Assembly: GCA_016865035.1 (NCBI GenBank)
Contig: CP018227.1
Coordinates: 2,016,001-2,080,000, forward strand
DNA length: 64,000 nt
Origin: Kordiimonadales bacterium IMCC3096
GTDB lineage: Bacteria > Pseudomonadota > Alphaproteobacteria > Minwuiales > Minwuiaceae
Direction: 5' to 3'
Part shown: positions 1-8,472 of the stretch, one piece after another
How positions within the stretch are numbered: the stretch's first letter is position 1
Layout of the letters: every line of letters starts with the position of its first letter
Program-made: the position numbers and the translations under genes
Notes under the pieces: generated by a model
Databases searched by the model: none
Seen by the model: only the letters and a program-made list of their open reading frames with translations
Told to the model about the DNA's origin: nothing

Positions 1-304
1 GGGGCTCCGACAGGGCGATGAAGTCAGGCAGCTCCGCGCCATAGTCGAGCAGGTGGTTGGCCCGCGAGGGCGCGTGACGGATGAAGGCCGTTACCAGGCG
101 GGTGAACAGGCCTTCCCCCAACAGCGTCCGTATGGTGGGAAACGCGTCGGCCAGCACTTCGAGGATCGATGCATGGGTATTGTTGCGATAGACCTCGAAC
201 CGCGCCGCCTGACGGCCATCGTCCTCCAGATCGGACAGGATCCCGTCCGATCCCTGGAACACGCCTGCGGCGAAGCGGCTCTGGATTTCCAGCAGGGTGC
301 TCAT
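1..304 (-). CDS. bufC: BufC-like DUF2063 protein, N-terminal part (cut by window edge)
   Basis: The reverse strand from 304 encodes about 101 residues beginning MSTLLEIQSRF, with the DUF2063 N-terminal signature: a FEVYRNN block, an HASILEVLADAFPTI helix and a DYGAELPDFI segment. The start codon overlaps the stop of the upstream DUF692 gene as ATGA, so the two are translationally coupled. In known bufferin and related MNIO RiPP operons, DUF2063 is the partner protein that recruits the precursor leader to the DUF692 enzyme. That role is family knowledge; here I see only the N-terminal third to half, because the gene runs off the left end. Confidence 0.8.
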   Translation of the reverse strand, partial: MSTLLEIQSRFAAGVFQGSDGILSDLEDDGRQAARFEVYRNNTHASILEVLADAFPTIRTLLGEGLFTRLVTAFIRHAPSRANHLLDYGAELPDFIALSEP

Positions 305-1176
305 GATGCGGTCCCCGCGCCCGTTGGCAGCGCATCCAGCCGGGACTGTGCGGTCCGGACCTCTGCCAGCAGCACCTCCAGTTCGGGAATCTCGGTATCC
401 CATTCGACAAGCGTCGGAACGGCACCTGTGGCCGCGATCGCCTGATCGTAGAGGGTCCAGACGCTGTCACGGACCTGGCTGCCGTGATCGTCGATCAGCA
501 GGGTGCCCCCGGCGTCGGCCCGTTCCGCATGTCCGGCCAGATGGATCTCCCCCACCGCGTCGAAGGGCATCCGGGCGAGGTAGTCCGCGGCGTCGAAGCC
601 GAGGTTGTGGGCGCTGACATGGATGTTGTTCACGTCCAGCAGCAGCCCGCATCCGGCGCGTCGCACGGTCTCTTTGACAAAGTCCGCATGATCCAGCTCC
701 GCCCCGGCGAATGCGGCGTACATGGACGGATTCTCGACCATGACCTGACAGCCGGTCGCGTCCTGGAAGATGCCGATGTTGCGGGCAAGGACATTGACCG
801 CCTCCTCCGTGCAGGGCAGGGGCAGCAGGTCGTTCAGGCTGGCGCCGCCCACCTGTGCCGGGGCACGGACCCAGGCAATGTGGTCGGACAGGGCGGCCGG
901 TCGATAGCGCCGCACCAGGTCACGGATGCGGGTGAGATGTTCCCGATCCGGCTCGTCAACCGATCCCAGCGAAAGCCCGACACCGTGGAAACTGAGGTCG
1001 AACCTTTCCCGGATCGCGTCAAGCTGGCGCAGGCGCGGCCCGCCCGGCACCATGTAGTTCTCGGTATGAACCTCGACCCAGTCGATCGCGGGCGGTCGGC
1101 TGATGACATCCAGCACATGTGGATGGCGCAATCCGAACCCGGCCGTCGGCGGCAAACTGGTGTTGGTCCCTTTCAT
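301..1176 (-). CDS. bufB: DUF692/MNIO-family multinuclear iron oxidase (BufB-like)
   Basis: A 291-residue TIM-barrel enzyme of the DUF692 (UPF0276) family. The family metal-site motifs are all present in order: HGVGLSLGS, SDHIAW, VMVENPS, LLLDVNNIHVSAHN, EIHLAGHAE and LIDDHGS followed by VWTLY. MNIO enzymes use a two- or three-iron centre to modify cysteines in ribosomal peptides, for example thiooxazoles in copper-binding bufferins and oxazolone-thioamide in methanobactin. The gene follows the DUF2282 precursor gene by 72 nt and overlaps the DUF2063 gene by 4 nt, which is the bufferin order. The start at 1176 has no obvious Shine-Dalgarno, so translation may depend on coupling or on the structured spacer. 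Substrate assignment is inferred from the neighbour. Confidence 0.87.
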   Translation of the reverse strand: MKGTNTSLPPTAGFGLRHPHVLDVISRPPAIDWVEVHTENYMVPGGPRLRQLDAIRERFDLSFHGVGLSLGSVDEPDREHLTRIRDLVRRYRPAALSDHIAWVRAPAQVGGASLNDLLPLPCTEEAVNVLARNIGIFQDATGCQVMVENPSMYAAFAGAELDHADFVKETVRRAGCGLLLDVNNIHVSAHNLGFDAADYLARMPFDAVGEIHLAGHAERADAGGTLLIDDHGSQVRDSVWTLYDQAIAATGAVPTLVEWDTEIPELEVLLAEVRTAQSRLDALPTGAGTAS

Positions 1177-1202
1177 TGCAATGCATGCCCGGCACTCGGG
1201 GT

Positions 1203-1229
1203 CGGGGCGCTGGCTGGACCAGCGCCCCG
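1203..1229 (-). promoter_or_regulatory. Intercistronic hairpin between bufA-like and bufB-like genes
   Basis: A perfect 11-bp inverted repeat, CGGGGCGCTGG and its complement, closes a 5-nt loop (CTGGA). It lies 20 nt after the bufA-like stop and 27 nt before the bufB-like start. There is no T-tract after it on the transcribed strand, so it is more likely a partial terminator or 3' mRNA stabiliser than a full terminator. Such an element would make precursor peptide mRNA exceed enzyme mRNA, which RiPP operons need. The function is inference; the hairpin is directly visible. Confidence 0.6.
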
Positions 1230-1248
1230 GTTCCGAAGATGACGCGGA

Positions 1249-1545
1249 TCAGCCCTTGGCTTTCTCGTTGACGCCATCAAAGGCGGTCTGCTGACCACCC
1301 TTCGCCTCGCATTCGGCAGCCGTCGCCAGCTTCCACTCGCCGCCGTCATAGTCGACCGTCGACTGGCCGGCGCAGGAGTGGGTGCCTGCCTTGTTGGCGC
1401 AATCGTTCTGGCCAGCCTTGGAAATGCCGTAGCACTTCACCTTGTCGGCGGCGACGGCGTCGACCGGGGCCAGGGCAGCGGCCATGCCAACGGCACCCAT
1501 CAGGGCAGCGGCAACGGAAAGGCTCTTGATTGATGTGTTCTTCAT
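1249..1545 (-). CDS. bufA: Bufferin-type precursor peptide, DUF2282 family
   Basis: A 98-residue exported peptide. I chose the start at 1545 (MKNTSIKSL) because AAGGAG lies 5 nt upstream; an upstream in-frame start at 1599 lacks this and would spoil the signal peptide. Residues 1-33 form a Sec-type signal peptide ending AVAA. The mature part has exactly four cysteines (C38, C49, C58, C79), with KCYG, GQNDC and THSC blocks typical of DUF2282/BufA1. In characterised bufferins, central cysteines are converted to thiooxazoles by the DUF692 enzyme and the exported product binds copper. By analogy C49 and C58 are the likely modified pair, but this is inferred. The downstream genes are the DUF692 and DUF2063 partners. 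Confidence 0.85.
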   Translation of the reverse strand: MKNTSIKSLSVAAALMGAVGMAAALAPVDAVAADKVKCYGISKAGQNDCANKAGTHSCAGQSTVDYDGGEWKLATAAECEAKGGQQTAFDGVNEKAKG

Positions 1546-1728
1546 GATGTTCTCCTTCAGGTTCTGATCTACTCGGTTGGGTTGGCGGGACCCCTGCAAC
1601 CCGCTGCGATCCAGTCTATCCGCCGTTTCGCCGGGGCCAATCGCCCAGACGCTGTTCTGGCGTGAATGTGATCGCGTACCGCGGGTCTTCGGAACCCCCT
1701 ACTGCCGCCGTCCGACGACAGTAACTGG

Positions 1729-1747
1729 TGAGCCGGATGCCGGCTCA
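1729..1747 (-). terminator. Possible terminator hairpin of the YHS gene
   Basis: TGAGCCGG and its complement CCGGCTCA flank a 3-nt loop and overlap the stop codon of the YHS-domain gene on the minus strand. The outer bases GGTGA/TCACC could extend the stem with a bulge. No T-tract follows, so a rho-independent role is uncertain. It separates the YHS gene from the bufA-like gene, which has its own strong ribosome-binding site. Confidence 0.35.
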
Positions 1748-2281
1748 GTTCACCGGCGCGTGGCTGGCGTCGAACTGGGGCACCGGGCCGTCGGGCGAAT
1801 GCTTCTTCTCCAGGCTGGCCCAGTTCACTTCCGACTGCTTGAGGTTGCCCTGAATGTCGGCCTCCCAGAAACCGACCACGGTGGGGGTGATGTTGAGGTA
1901 GAGCTTGCCGTCGACAATGCGCCAGAGCTCCGGGTTCGCCGGCACCTTGCCGCCCTGGGCGATGCCATAGGCGCAGTGACCATCGTAGGCGGGTGCATAT
2001 TTCGCCGGGTCAGCGAGGAAGGTGTCCCGGTTCGCCTCGCTGGCGAAGGCCCAGGTCGCGCCATTGTATTCGGCGGTGATGGACGCCTTGCCGGGCACGG
2101 GGGCCGGCTGCTTGCCACCCACCGGTGCCTGGGTGAGGCTGCGGTAGGCGACGACGTCATAGCCGCTGGCTGCGAAGCCGGTGCCATCGACAAACTGCTC
2201 CCCGGCCATCGCCGTCCCGGCCAGCAGGCCGCCGGTCAGCAGGACGGCACCGAACGCGCCTGCCTTCAGATGTCTGATCAT
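1745..2281 (-). CDS. Exported YHS-domain protein
   Basis: A 178-residue protein starting at 2281 (MIRHLKAG), with AAGGGAG about 10 nt upstream; earlier in-frame starts up to 2344 would put a charged tail in front of the signal peptide. Residues 1-26 are a signal peptide ending TAMA. The body is a YHS domain: SGYDVVAYRS, ATWAFASEANRDTFLADPAKYAPAYDGHCAYG, with one conserved Cys in the CAYG motif. YHS proteins often accompany metal (copper) handling systems, and this one sits just upstream of the bufferin cluster on the same strand, though separated by about 200 nt. A role in periplasmic copper or redox homeostasis is inference from location. Confidence 0.78.
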   Translation of the reverse strand: MIRHLKAGAFGAVLLTGGLLAGTAMAGEQFVDGTGFAASGYDVVAYRSLTQAPVGGKQPAPVPGKASITAEYNGATWAFASEANRDTFLADPAKYAPAYDGHCAYGIAQGGKVPANPELWRIVDGKLYLNITPTVVGFWEADIQGNLKQSEVNWASLEKKHSPDGPVPQFDASHAPVN

Positions 2282-2660
2282 GGTTCTTGCTCCCTTGAAG
2301 CTCTCTGTCCCGAAACGCGGTTCCCGTTCCGCGCTGTTGCCCATATGACGATGGGGCGCGCGGTTTGGTTACACGCGATTGCGTGAAATCCTGTGATCGA
2401 TGGGTGTGCGGGCCAGGCTTCGTGAGCGGCTTGAGGACGGGGAGACCTGGAAAATATAATGAAAACAATAAATTGAATGCTGCAGCCGGAACCATGACGG
2501 TCTCGGATAGCATGTCTCTCACGTTGAGTTGATGCGTTAGCGGGCGTACATCAGGCGTGGTGATGCCCCGATGCGGCACCGGATTGTCGCGGTGAAACCG
2601 ATTGTCTGGTGACTGTCAGGGACTATCGTGCGGCGGAGTGCGTGAACAGGAGGTTCTGAC
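2282..2660. other. Divergent intergenic region between YHS gene and mtnA
   Basis: There is no gene in these 379 bases. The region holds the YHS ribosome-binding site at its left end, an AT-rich patch around 2450-2478 with a sigma-70-like promoter pointing right, and the mtnA Shine-Dalgarno AGGAGG just before 2661. The roughly 200-nt leader between the predicted promoter and mtnA is long enough for a regulatory RNA, but I do not recognise a known riboswitch in it. Confidence 0.5.
2431..2460 (+). promoter_or_regulatory. Sigma-70-like promoter upstream of mtnA
   Basis: TTGAGG at 2431-2436 and a perfect TATAAT at 2455-2460 are separated by 18 bp, pointing toward mtnA about 200 nt downstream. The AT-rich stretch right after it (AAAACAATAAATTGAAT) stands out from the GC-rich surroundings. 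Transcription from here would give a leader of roughly 190 nt. Confidence 0.45.
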
Positions 2661-3761
2661 GTGAAGGTGGACGGCACACCCCGACGCCCCATCGAGGCGG
2701 GTGAGGACGGAAGTTCGGTTCTGATAATCGATCAGACCAGGCTGCCGCACCGGTTCGAAACCGTGACCCTGAAGCGCCTGCCGGAGGTTGCACATGCCAT
2801 CCGGGCGATGCTGGTGCGCGGCGCACCGCTGATCGGTGCCACGGCGGCCTATGGCGTTGCGCTGGCGATGCGCGATGATCCGAGTGACGACGGTCTGGCC
2901 CGCACCATCGAGACCCTGCGCGAGACGCGACCGACAGCGGTGAACCTGTTCTGGGCACTGGAACGGATGCGGGTCGCGCTGCACAACCAGGCACCCTCCG
3001 CCCGGGCCGGACTGGCCTGGCAGACTGCCGGCGAGATCGCGGAGGAGGATGTCGCGATCAACTCGGCGATCGGCGACAATGGGCTGAAGCTGATCGAGGC
3101 GGCGGCGGAGGCCCGCCCCTCCGGTCCCGTCAATGTGCTGACCCACTGCAATGCGGGCTGGCTGGGGACGGTGGACTGGGGTACGGCGCTCAGCCCGATC
3201 TACAAGGCGCATGACCGGGGGATCGACGTTCATGTCTGGGTCGACGAGACCCGGCCCCGCAACCAGGGGGCATCGCTGACGGCCTGGGAGCTGGGTGCGC
3301 ACGGGGTTCCGGCGACGGTCATCGTCGACAATGCCGGCGGGCACCTGATGCAGCATGGGCAGGTGGATCTCTGCATCGTCGGTACGGACCGCACCACCCG
3401 GACCGGGGATGTCTGCAACAAGATCGGGACCTATCTGAAGGCGCTGGCGGCGCATGACAATGGTGTGCCGTTCCATGTCGCCCTGCCGGGACCGACCATC
3501 GACTGGAAGGTGCGGGACGGCGTGCGCGAGATCCCGATCGAGGCACGCGGCGCGGAGGAAGTCGGTCGCATCGCCGGGCGCCTGCCGGATGGCACGGTCA
3601 CGGAGGTTGAGATCCTGCCGCTGGGCGCGGGCGCGGCCAATCCGGCCTTCGATGTCACGCCTGCACGCCTGATCACCGGCCTGATCACGGAGCGCGGCCT
3701 GTGTCCGGCGACGGAGGCGGGACTGCTCTCGCTCTATCCGGAGATGCAGGATGGCGGCTGA
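2661..3761 (+). CDS. mtnA: S-methyl-5-thioribose-1-phosphate isomerase
   Basis: A 366-residue cytosolic aldose-ketose isomerase that converts methylthioribose-1-phosphate to methylthioribulose-1-phosphate in MTA salvage; homologues also take 5-deoxyribose-1-phosphate. Family motifs are in order: RGAPLIGATAAYG, LTHCNAGWLGT (catalytic Cys), VWVDETRPRNQGA, VDLCIVGTDRTTRTGD (catalytic Asp) and CNKIGTYLKALAAH. The start is GTG at 2661 behind a strong AGGAGG at 2649-2654. The gene overlaps the next by 11 nt, so both are one translational unit. The neighbour is a FucA-like aldolase rather than the dehydratase of the classical methionine salvage pathway, which favours a DHAP-shunt role. Confidence 0.93.
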   Translation: MKVDGTPRRPIEAGEDGSSVLIIDQTRLPHRFETVTLKRLPEVAHAIRAMLVRGAPLIGATAAYGVALAMRDDPSDDGLARTIETLRETRPTAVNLFWALERMRVALHNQAPSARAGLAWQTAGEIAEEDVAINSAIGDNGLKLIEAAAEARPSGPVNVLTHCNAGWLGTVDWGTALSPIYKAHDRGIDVHVWVDETRPRNQGASLTAWELGAHGVPATVIVDNAGGHLMQHGQVDLCIVGTDRTTRTGDVCNKIGTYLKALAAHDNGVPFHVALPGPTIDWKVRDGVREIPIEARGAEEVGRIAGRLPDGTVTEVEILPLGAGAANPAFDVTPARLITGLITERGLCPATEAGLLSLYPEMQDGG

Positions 3762-4410
3762 CGGTCAGAAGACGGATGCGCGGGGGCAGCTGCTTGCCGC
3801 GGCGCAGGCCATGTTCGCGGTCCGGCTTTCGCCCGGGACGTCCGGCAACCTGAGCATTCGTGATGGTGCGGGATTCTGGATCACGCCGTCCGGTGTGCCC
3901 TACGACAGGCTGGACGCGGAGATGATGGTCCACATGGACATGAAGGGGAAATGGTCCGGCCCTCTGAAACCGTCCAGCGAGTGGCGCTTTCATCTGGATG
4001 TCTACAGGGCGCGGCCTGACGCCGGTGGCATCTGCCACACCCATTCCCTGCATGCCACGGCGCTGGCCTGCCGGGGGGAAGGCATCCCGGCGTTCCACTA
4101 CATGGTCGCGGCCGCGGGTGGCGCGGACATTCGCTGCGCCCCCTATCGGACCTTCGGTACGCAGGACCTGTCGGATGTGGCGCTGACCGCGCTGGACGGT
4201 CGGCGGGCCTGCCTGCTGGCCAACCACGGGGTGATCGCGCTCGGTCCGACGGTCGAGAAGGCCCTGAATCTGGCGCAGGAAGTCGAGGTGCTGGCGCAGC
4301 AATTTATCCTGTCGCGCCAGATCGGTGGCCCGGCCATCCTCTCCGCGCGGGAGATGGAAACGGTGCTGGAGAAGTTCCGGACCTACGGCCAGCAACCCGC
4401 CCGAACCTGA
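3751..4410 (+). CDS. ald2: FucA-like class II aldolase (Ald2-type, DHAP shunt)
   Basis: A 219-residue zinc aldolase. The sequence follows L-fuculose-1-phosphate aldolase closely: GTSGNLSIR, FWITPSGVPYDRL, KPSSEWRFHLDVYRARPDA (catalytic Glu in SSEWRFH), CHTHSLHATAL (zinc His pair), IPAFHYMVAAAGG, APYRTFGTQDLS and LLANHGVIALG (third zinc His). Classical MtnB dehydratases have different active-site blocks, so a C-C cleaving aldolase is more likely: methylthioribulose-1-phosphate (or 5-deoxyribulose-1-phosphate) to DHAP plus an aldehyde, as in the Rhodospirillum DHAP shunt. The 11-nt overlap with mtnA supports a shared pathway. True fuculose use is not excluded, but no fucose genes are near. Confidence 0.82.
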   Translation: MAADGQKTDARGQLLAAAQAMFAVRLSPGTSGNLSIRDGAGFWITPSGVPYDRLDAEMMVHMDMKGKWSGPLKPSSEWRFHLDVYRARPDAGGICHTHSLHATALACRGEGIPAFHYMVAAAGGADIRCAPYRTFGTQDLSDVALTALDGRRACLLANHGVIALGPTVEKALNLAQEVEVLAQQFILSRQIGGPAILSAREMETVLEKFRTYGQQPART

Positions 4411-4416
4411 ACGCCG

Positions 4417-4442
4417 TCAGCCCTGAAAGCGGTCAGGGCTGA
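4417..4442. terminator. Hairpin between convergent ald2 and purN
   Basis: A perfect 10-bp inverted repeat (TCAGCCCTGA and its complement) with a 6-nt loop AAGCGG sits between the stops of two convergent genes. It lacks T-tracts on both sides, so it may work as a 3' end stabiliser or rho-assisted terminator for either direction. Confidence 0.45.
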
Positions 4443-4448
4443 AATCGG

Positions 4449-5105
4449 TCAGGCCTGTGGGTTGACCAGGATGACGCCTTCCGCCTCTTGATCCTTCACG
4501 TCGATATTGACGGCATCGCCGACGACGCGGGCACGCCCCTCCGCCACCAGGCGCACCGCAAGGGGGTAGATCCGGTGTTCCACCTGCAGCACCCGCGCGG
4601 CGAGACGGTCCGGAGTGTCGCTGGAAATGACCGGCACGACCCCCTGGACGATGATCGGCCCCTCATCCATCTCCGCCCTGACGAAATGCACCGTGCAGCC
4701 GGTGAACTTCACCCCGTAGTCCAGCACCCGTTCATGGGTGTTCAGACCCTTGAATGCCGGCAGCAGGGAGGGGTGGATGTTGATGATCCGGTCACGCCAG
4801 TGGTCGACGAAGCCCTTGGTCAGCAGCCGCATGAAACCGGCCAGGCAGACCAGGCGCACCTGATGTGCCTCCAGCGCCTCGGTCAGGGCGCTCTCGAACG
4901 CGGCGCGGCCGTCATGTGCCTTGTGGTCGATGACACAGGTCTCGATTCCGGCATCCGCCGCCCGTTGCAGCCCCTGGACACCGGCGATGTTGGAGATCAC
5001 GACCGTGATCTCTGCCGGGAAGGCCGGGTCCGCCGCTGCGTCGATCAGGGCCTGCAGGTTACTGCCGCGACCGGAGATCAGGACTCCGAGTTTCAGACGT
5101 GCCAA
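4449..5105 (-). CDS. purN: Phosphoribosylglycinamide formyltransferase (GART)
   Basis: A 218-residue enzyme that transfers a formyl group from 10-formyl-THF to GAR in step 3 of purine synthesis. It has the N-terminal substrate loop [13 protein letters not shown], the GFMRLL block, [19 protein letters not shown] with catalytic Asn-His, and the [13 protein letters not shown] block with catalytic Asp. Length is normal. It lies downstream of purM with a 13-nt overlap (purM stop at 5093), the usual purMN arrangement, so the two are co-translated. Confidence 0.95.
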   Translation of the reverse strand: MARLKLGVLISGRGSNLQALIDAAADPAFPAEITVVISNIAGVQGLQRAADAGIETCVIDHKAHDGRAAFESALTEALEAHQVRLVCLAGFMRLLTKGFVDHWRDRIINIHPSLLPAFKGLNTHERVLDYGVKFTGCTVHFVRAEMDEGPIIVQGVVPVISSDTPDRLAARVLQVEHRIYPLAVRLVAEGRARVVGDAVNIDVKDQEAEGVILVNPQA

Positions 5106-6196
5106 CGATCAAGCCCTGCAATCTCGACACCTTCACCGGATACGACGGTGCCGATGTCATGCACCCGCTCGCCCTTGTAGGTCAGGAAGGCGATCAGCTT
5201 CTCGGCCTCCGCCGCCGGGACGACGGCGATCATGCCGATGCCGCAGTTGAAGGTGCGGGCCATCTCCGCCGGCGCCACGCCGCCCTCCCGCATCAGCCAG
5301 CCAAAGACCGGCGGCAGTTCCCAGCAGGCGGTGTCCAGCCGGACGCCCAGCTCCTTCGGCAGCACGCGCGGGATATTCTCGGTCAGCCCGCCACCGGTGA
5401 TGTGCGCCAGCGCGGTGATGCCGCCCAGCCGGATCGCGGCCAGCAGATTCGTCACGTAGATGCGGGTCGGCGTCAGCAGACTCTGGCCCAGCGCGATGTC
5501 CGGGTCATAGGGTGCCGGGGCAGCCAGATCGGCGCCACTGCGCTCCACGATCCGGCGCACCAGCGAGAAACCGTTGGAGTGAATGCCGGACGAGGCCAGC
5601 CCTAGGATGCGGTCACCGGGCTGGATGGCGTCCGTACGGGGCAGCAGGCTGTCGCGCTCCACCGCGCCGACGCTGAATCCGGCCAGATCGTACTCGCCCG
5701 GCCGATAGAGGCCGGGCATCTCCGCTGTTTCACCGCCGATCAGGGCGCAGCCGGAGAGGCGGCAGCCTTCCGCGATGCCAGCAACCACATCGGCGGCCTG
5801 ATCCACGGACAGTGCCCCGGTGGCGAAGTAGTCGAGGAAGAAAAGCGGCTCCGCGCCCTGCACGATCAGATCGTTGACGCACATGGCAACCAGGTCCTGC
5901 CCCACCGTGTCATGACGCCCCACATCGCCCGCCAGGGTCAGCTTGGTGCCGACACCATCGGTCGCGGCGACCAGCAGCGGATCGGTGTAGCCTGCGGCCT
6001 TGGGGTCGAACAGGCCGCCGAATCCGCCAATGCCGCCGATGGAACCGGGGCGGTTGGTGGAGGCTGTATCGGCCTTGATCCGGTCGACCAGTGCGTTGCC
6101 GGCATCGACATCGACGCCCGCATCGCGGTATGTGAGCCCGTTCGTGATGACGCCCTCCGCCCGCTCGGCTAAAGTGAGGGCAGACGATGCCGCCAA
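5093..6196 (-). CDS. purM: Phosphoribosylformylglycinamidine cyclo-ligase (AIR synthase)
   Basis: ATP-dependent closure of FGAM to AIR, step 5 of purine synthesis. Recognisable blocks are [85 protein letters not shown] and [16 protein letters not shown]. The start is uncertain. Family alignment puts the N-terminus at [11 protein letters not shown], where codon 6148-6146 is ATC, not a normal start, yet a good GGAGGG sits 5 nt before it. The nearest ordinary in-frame start is TTG at 6196 (367 residues); ATG at 6235 would run into the divergent gene. I give the TTG form. It overlaps purN and is divergent from the DUF2066 gene with almost no spacer. Confidence 0.9.
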   Translation of the reverse strand: MAASSALTLAERAEGVITNGLTYRDAGVDVDAGNALVDRIKADTASTNRPGSIGGIGGFGGLFDPKAAGYTDPLLVAATDGVGTKLTLAGDVGRHDTVGQDLVAMCVNDLIVQGAEPLFFLDYFATGALSVDQAADVVAGIAEGCRLSGCALIGGETAEMPGLYRPGEYDLAGFSVGAVERDSLLPRTDAIQPGDRILGLASSGIHSNGFSLVRRIVERSGADLAAPAPYDPDIALGQSLLTPTRIYVTNLLAAIRLGGITALAHITGGGLTENIPRVLPKELGVRLDTACWELPPVFGWLMREGGVAPAEMARTFNCGIGMIAVVPAAEAEKLIAFLTYKGERVHDIGTVVSGEGVEIAGLDRWHV

Positions 6197-6211
6197 CGGA
6201 GTCCGATTGCA

Positions 6212-7369
6212 ATGCCTGGCCACGTCTTGCGCCATCTGTCGCGCCTGTCGCTGATGCGGCGGGGCATGATGCCTGCCCTGTTTCTCGTGATCCTGCTCTG
6301 CGCGGTCGGCGCGCCGCAGGCGCGCGCGGCTGTCGATGACCTGTACACGGTGTCGGCGATTCCCGTGGACGTGGTGTCGGAAAGCGCTGATCTGGCCAAG
6401 CAGCAGGCGGTCGCCAGCGCCCGGCAGCAGGCCGCGGTGACCCTGATGCAGCGTCTGACACGGAAAGCCGACTGGTCCCGGCTGCCGGTCCCCGATGACG
6501 GAACCCTGTCCGGCATGGTCGCATCCTTCCAGGTGGCGAACGAGAAGACAGCACCTGACCGCTATATCGCGGATCTGACCTTCAGTTTTCAGCCGGACGT
6601 GGTGCGGGGCCTGCTGAACAGCGCCGGGATACCGTTCACGGAAACCCGGGCCCTGCCCGCTGTCATCCTGCCGGTGCTGCGCGCCGGGGGAGACATGGCG
6701 CTCTGGGCGGACCCGAATCCCTGGCTGGCGGCCTGGGCGCGTTTCGATGGCCGTGACCGGCTGGTGCCGATCATTGCCCCCTTCGGCGACGTTGATGACG
6801 TGCTCGCGATCTCTGCCGAACAGGCGGTGACCGGACAGCCGGGCCCGCTCGAAGCCATGGCCGAACGGTACCGCGCCGAAAGCGTGCTCGTTGCCGATGC
6901 CTCCCTGACCGTGGATACGGAACAGGGCGTGGCCCGCATCGATATCCTGCTGCACAGCTTCGGTCCCGATCCCTACCCGTCCGTGATCCGCAGTTTCGAG
7001 AGCACCCCTGATGCCGATGTCGTCCAGTTCATGAATGCCGCGGTCGACCTGATGGTGGTGGAGATCGAGGATCTGTGGAAGCAGCGCACCATCGAGAACT
7101 TCGGCGACCTGCGCCTGCTGAGCGCGCTGGTACCGATTCGGGGCCTGGCCGACTGGCAGGATCTGGAACGCACGATCAGCTCGACATCCGTCGTCCGGCA
7201 ACTGGAACTGACCCAGATCTCGGTGCGGGACGCGATCGTGGTGCTGCACCACCTGGGTGACGATGCGCTGCTGCGCCGGGCGCTGGCGCAACAGAACCTG
7301 ATCCTGGCCGAGAAGGATGGGTACTGGACCATCCGCCGCGCGGGCGACGTCGCGGGTGTGCAGCAGTGA
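6212..7369 (+). CDS. Exported DUF2066 protein
   Basis: A 385-residue protein with an N-terminal signal sequence whose hydrophobic core is [19 protein letters not shown], cut near ARA. The start at 6212 has GGAG at 6198-6201; a later ATG at 6254 would give a more compact signal peptide. The DUF2066 pattern is visible: [14 protein letters not shown], then repeated AR(Q)[13 protein letters not shown] and [24 protein letters not shown] blocks. The function is unknown. The gene heads a tightly packed operon with an AI-2E permease (GTGA overlap) and hdaA, a conserved alphaproteobacterial neighbourhood beside purM. Confidence 0.78.
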   Translation: MPGHVLRHLSRLSLMRRGMMPALFLVILLCAVGAPQARAAVDDLYTVSAIPVDVVSESADLAKQQAVASARQQAAVTLMQRLTRKADWSRLPVPDDGTLSGMVASFQVANEKTAPDRYIADLTFSFQPDVVRGLLNSAGIPFTETRALPAVILPVLRAGGDMALWADPNPWLAAWARFDGRDRLVPIIAPFGDVDDVLAISAEQAVTGQPGPLEAMAERYRAESVLVADASLTVDTEQGVARIDILLHSFGPDPYPSVIRSFESTPDADVVQFMNAAVDLMVVEIEDLWKQRTIENFGDLRLLSALVPIRGLADWQDLERTISSTSVVRQLELTQISVRDAIVVLHHLGDDALLRRALAQQNLILAEKDGYWTIRRAGDVAGVQQ

Positions 7370-8472
7370 GTCCGCTGCGGCAGACACTGTTCTGGCTGAT
7401 CTTCGTCGCTGTTCTGGGCTTCATGGTCTTTGCGCTGCGCGACATGCTGCTGCCCTTCGTGGTGGGCATGGCCGTGGCCTACCTGAGCGACCCGCTGGCC
7501 GACTGGCTGGAGCGGATGCGCCTCAGCCGCAATCAGGCCACCATCATCATCACGGCGGGCTTCATCATCATCCTGCTGCTGGGTCTGCTGATCCTGGTGC
7601 CGCTGGTGGTGCGTCAGGCCGGTGAACTGCTGCTGCAACTGCCCGGTTATGTCGAGCAGGCGACGAAACTGCTGCAGCCCTATGTCATGAACATGCTGGA
7701 GGCGGCCTCCGACCGCGGCGTCGATGTCAGCCGCGATGACGGCGCCCAGGCATTGAAGGAATATGCCAGTCAGGCCGTGAAGTTCTTCACCGAACTCGCC
7801 GGAAACCTGGTGCGCGGCGGGGCGGCCCTGCTGAATTTCCTGTCCCTGCTGGTGATCACGCCCATCGTCACCTTCTACCTGCTGTACGAATGGGACAATA
7901 TCGTCGAGAAGATCAATGGCTGGCTGCCGCGCCGCTATGCCACCACGATCCGCAAGCTGGTGCAGGACATCGACCGGACCCTGGCCGGTTTCGTGCGGGG
8001 CCAGGGCACGGTCTGCCTCGTGCTGATGATCTATTATTCGACCACCCTCAGCCTTTCCGGGCTCAGCTTCGGCTTCCTGATCGGCCTGCTTTCCGGTGCG
8101 CTGTCGTTCATTCCCTTCGTCGGCGCGATCTTTGGTGCCATCACCTCCATCGGTCTGGCGATCCTGCAGTTCTGGCCCGATGACATGGCGCGGGTGGCCA
8201 TCGTGCTGGCCATCTATGTCATCGGACAGGTGGCGGAAGGCTATGTCCTGACGCCGAAACTGGTTGGTGACCGCATCGGCCTGCATCCGGTCTGGGTCAT
8301 GTTCGGTGTGCTGGCTGGCGGGGTGCTGTTCGGTTTCGTCGGGATGCTGCTGGCGCTGCCGGTCAGTGCCGTGATCGGTGTGCTCGTCCGCTTCGGCCTC
8401 GACCAGTACCTGCGCAGTCACTTCTATGACCCTGCGAACGCGGAAGAGGGCGGCAAGACGCCGGAGACATGA
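7366..8472 (+). CDS. AI-2E family (PerM/YdiK-like) membrane transporter
   Basis: A 368-residue integral membrane protein with about eight helices: an N-terminal pair, a long cytosolic/periplasmic domain (residues about 85-145), and a C-terminal bundle with the family signatures [36 protein letters not shown] and [20 protein letters not shown]. The start GTG at 7366 overlaps the previous stop as GTGA. Family members have been linked to autoinducer-2 export or Na+/H+ exchange, but the substrate cannot be told from sequence. It overlaps hdaA by 4 nt. Confidence 0.88.
   Translation: MSPLRQTLFWLIFVAVLGFMVFALRDMLLPFVVGMAVAYLSDPLADWLERMRLSRNQATIIITAGFIIILLLGLLILVPLVVRQAGELLLQLPGYVEQATKLLQPYVMNMLEAASDRGVDVSRDDGAQALKEYASQAVKFFTELAGNLVRGGAALLNFLSLLVITPIVTFYLLYEWDNIVEKINGWLPRRYATTIRKLVQDIDRTLAGFVRGQGTVCLVLMIYYSTTLSLSGLSFGFLIGLLSGALSFIPFVGAIFGAITSIGLAILQFWPDDMARVAIVLAIYVIGQVAEGYVLTPKLVGDRIGLHPVWVMFGVLAGGVLFGFVGMLLALPVSAVIGVLVRFGLDQYLRSHFYDPANAEEGGKTPET

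Noticed and set aside
3751-4410. Annotation as methylthioribulose-1-phosphate dehydratase (mtnB)
   Set aside because: The active-site blocks follow fuculose-type aldolases rather than MtnB, so an aldolase call is better supported.
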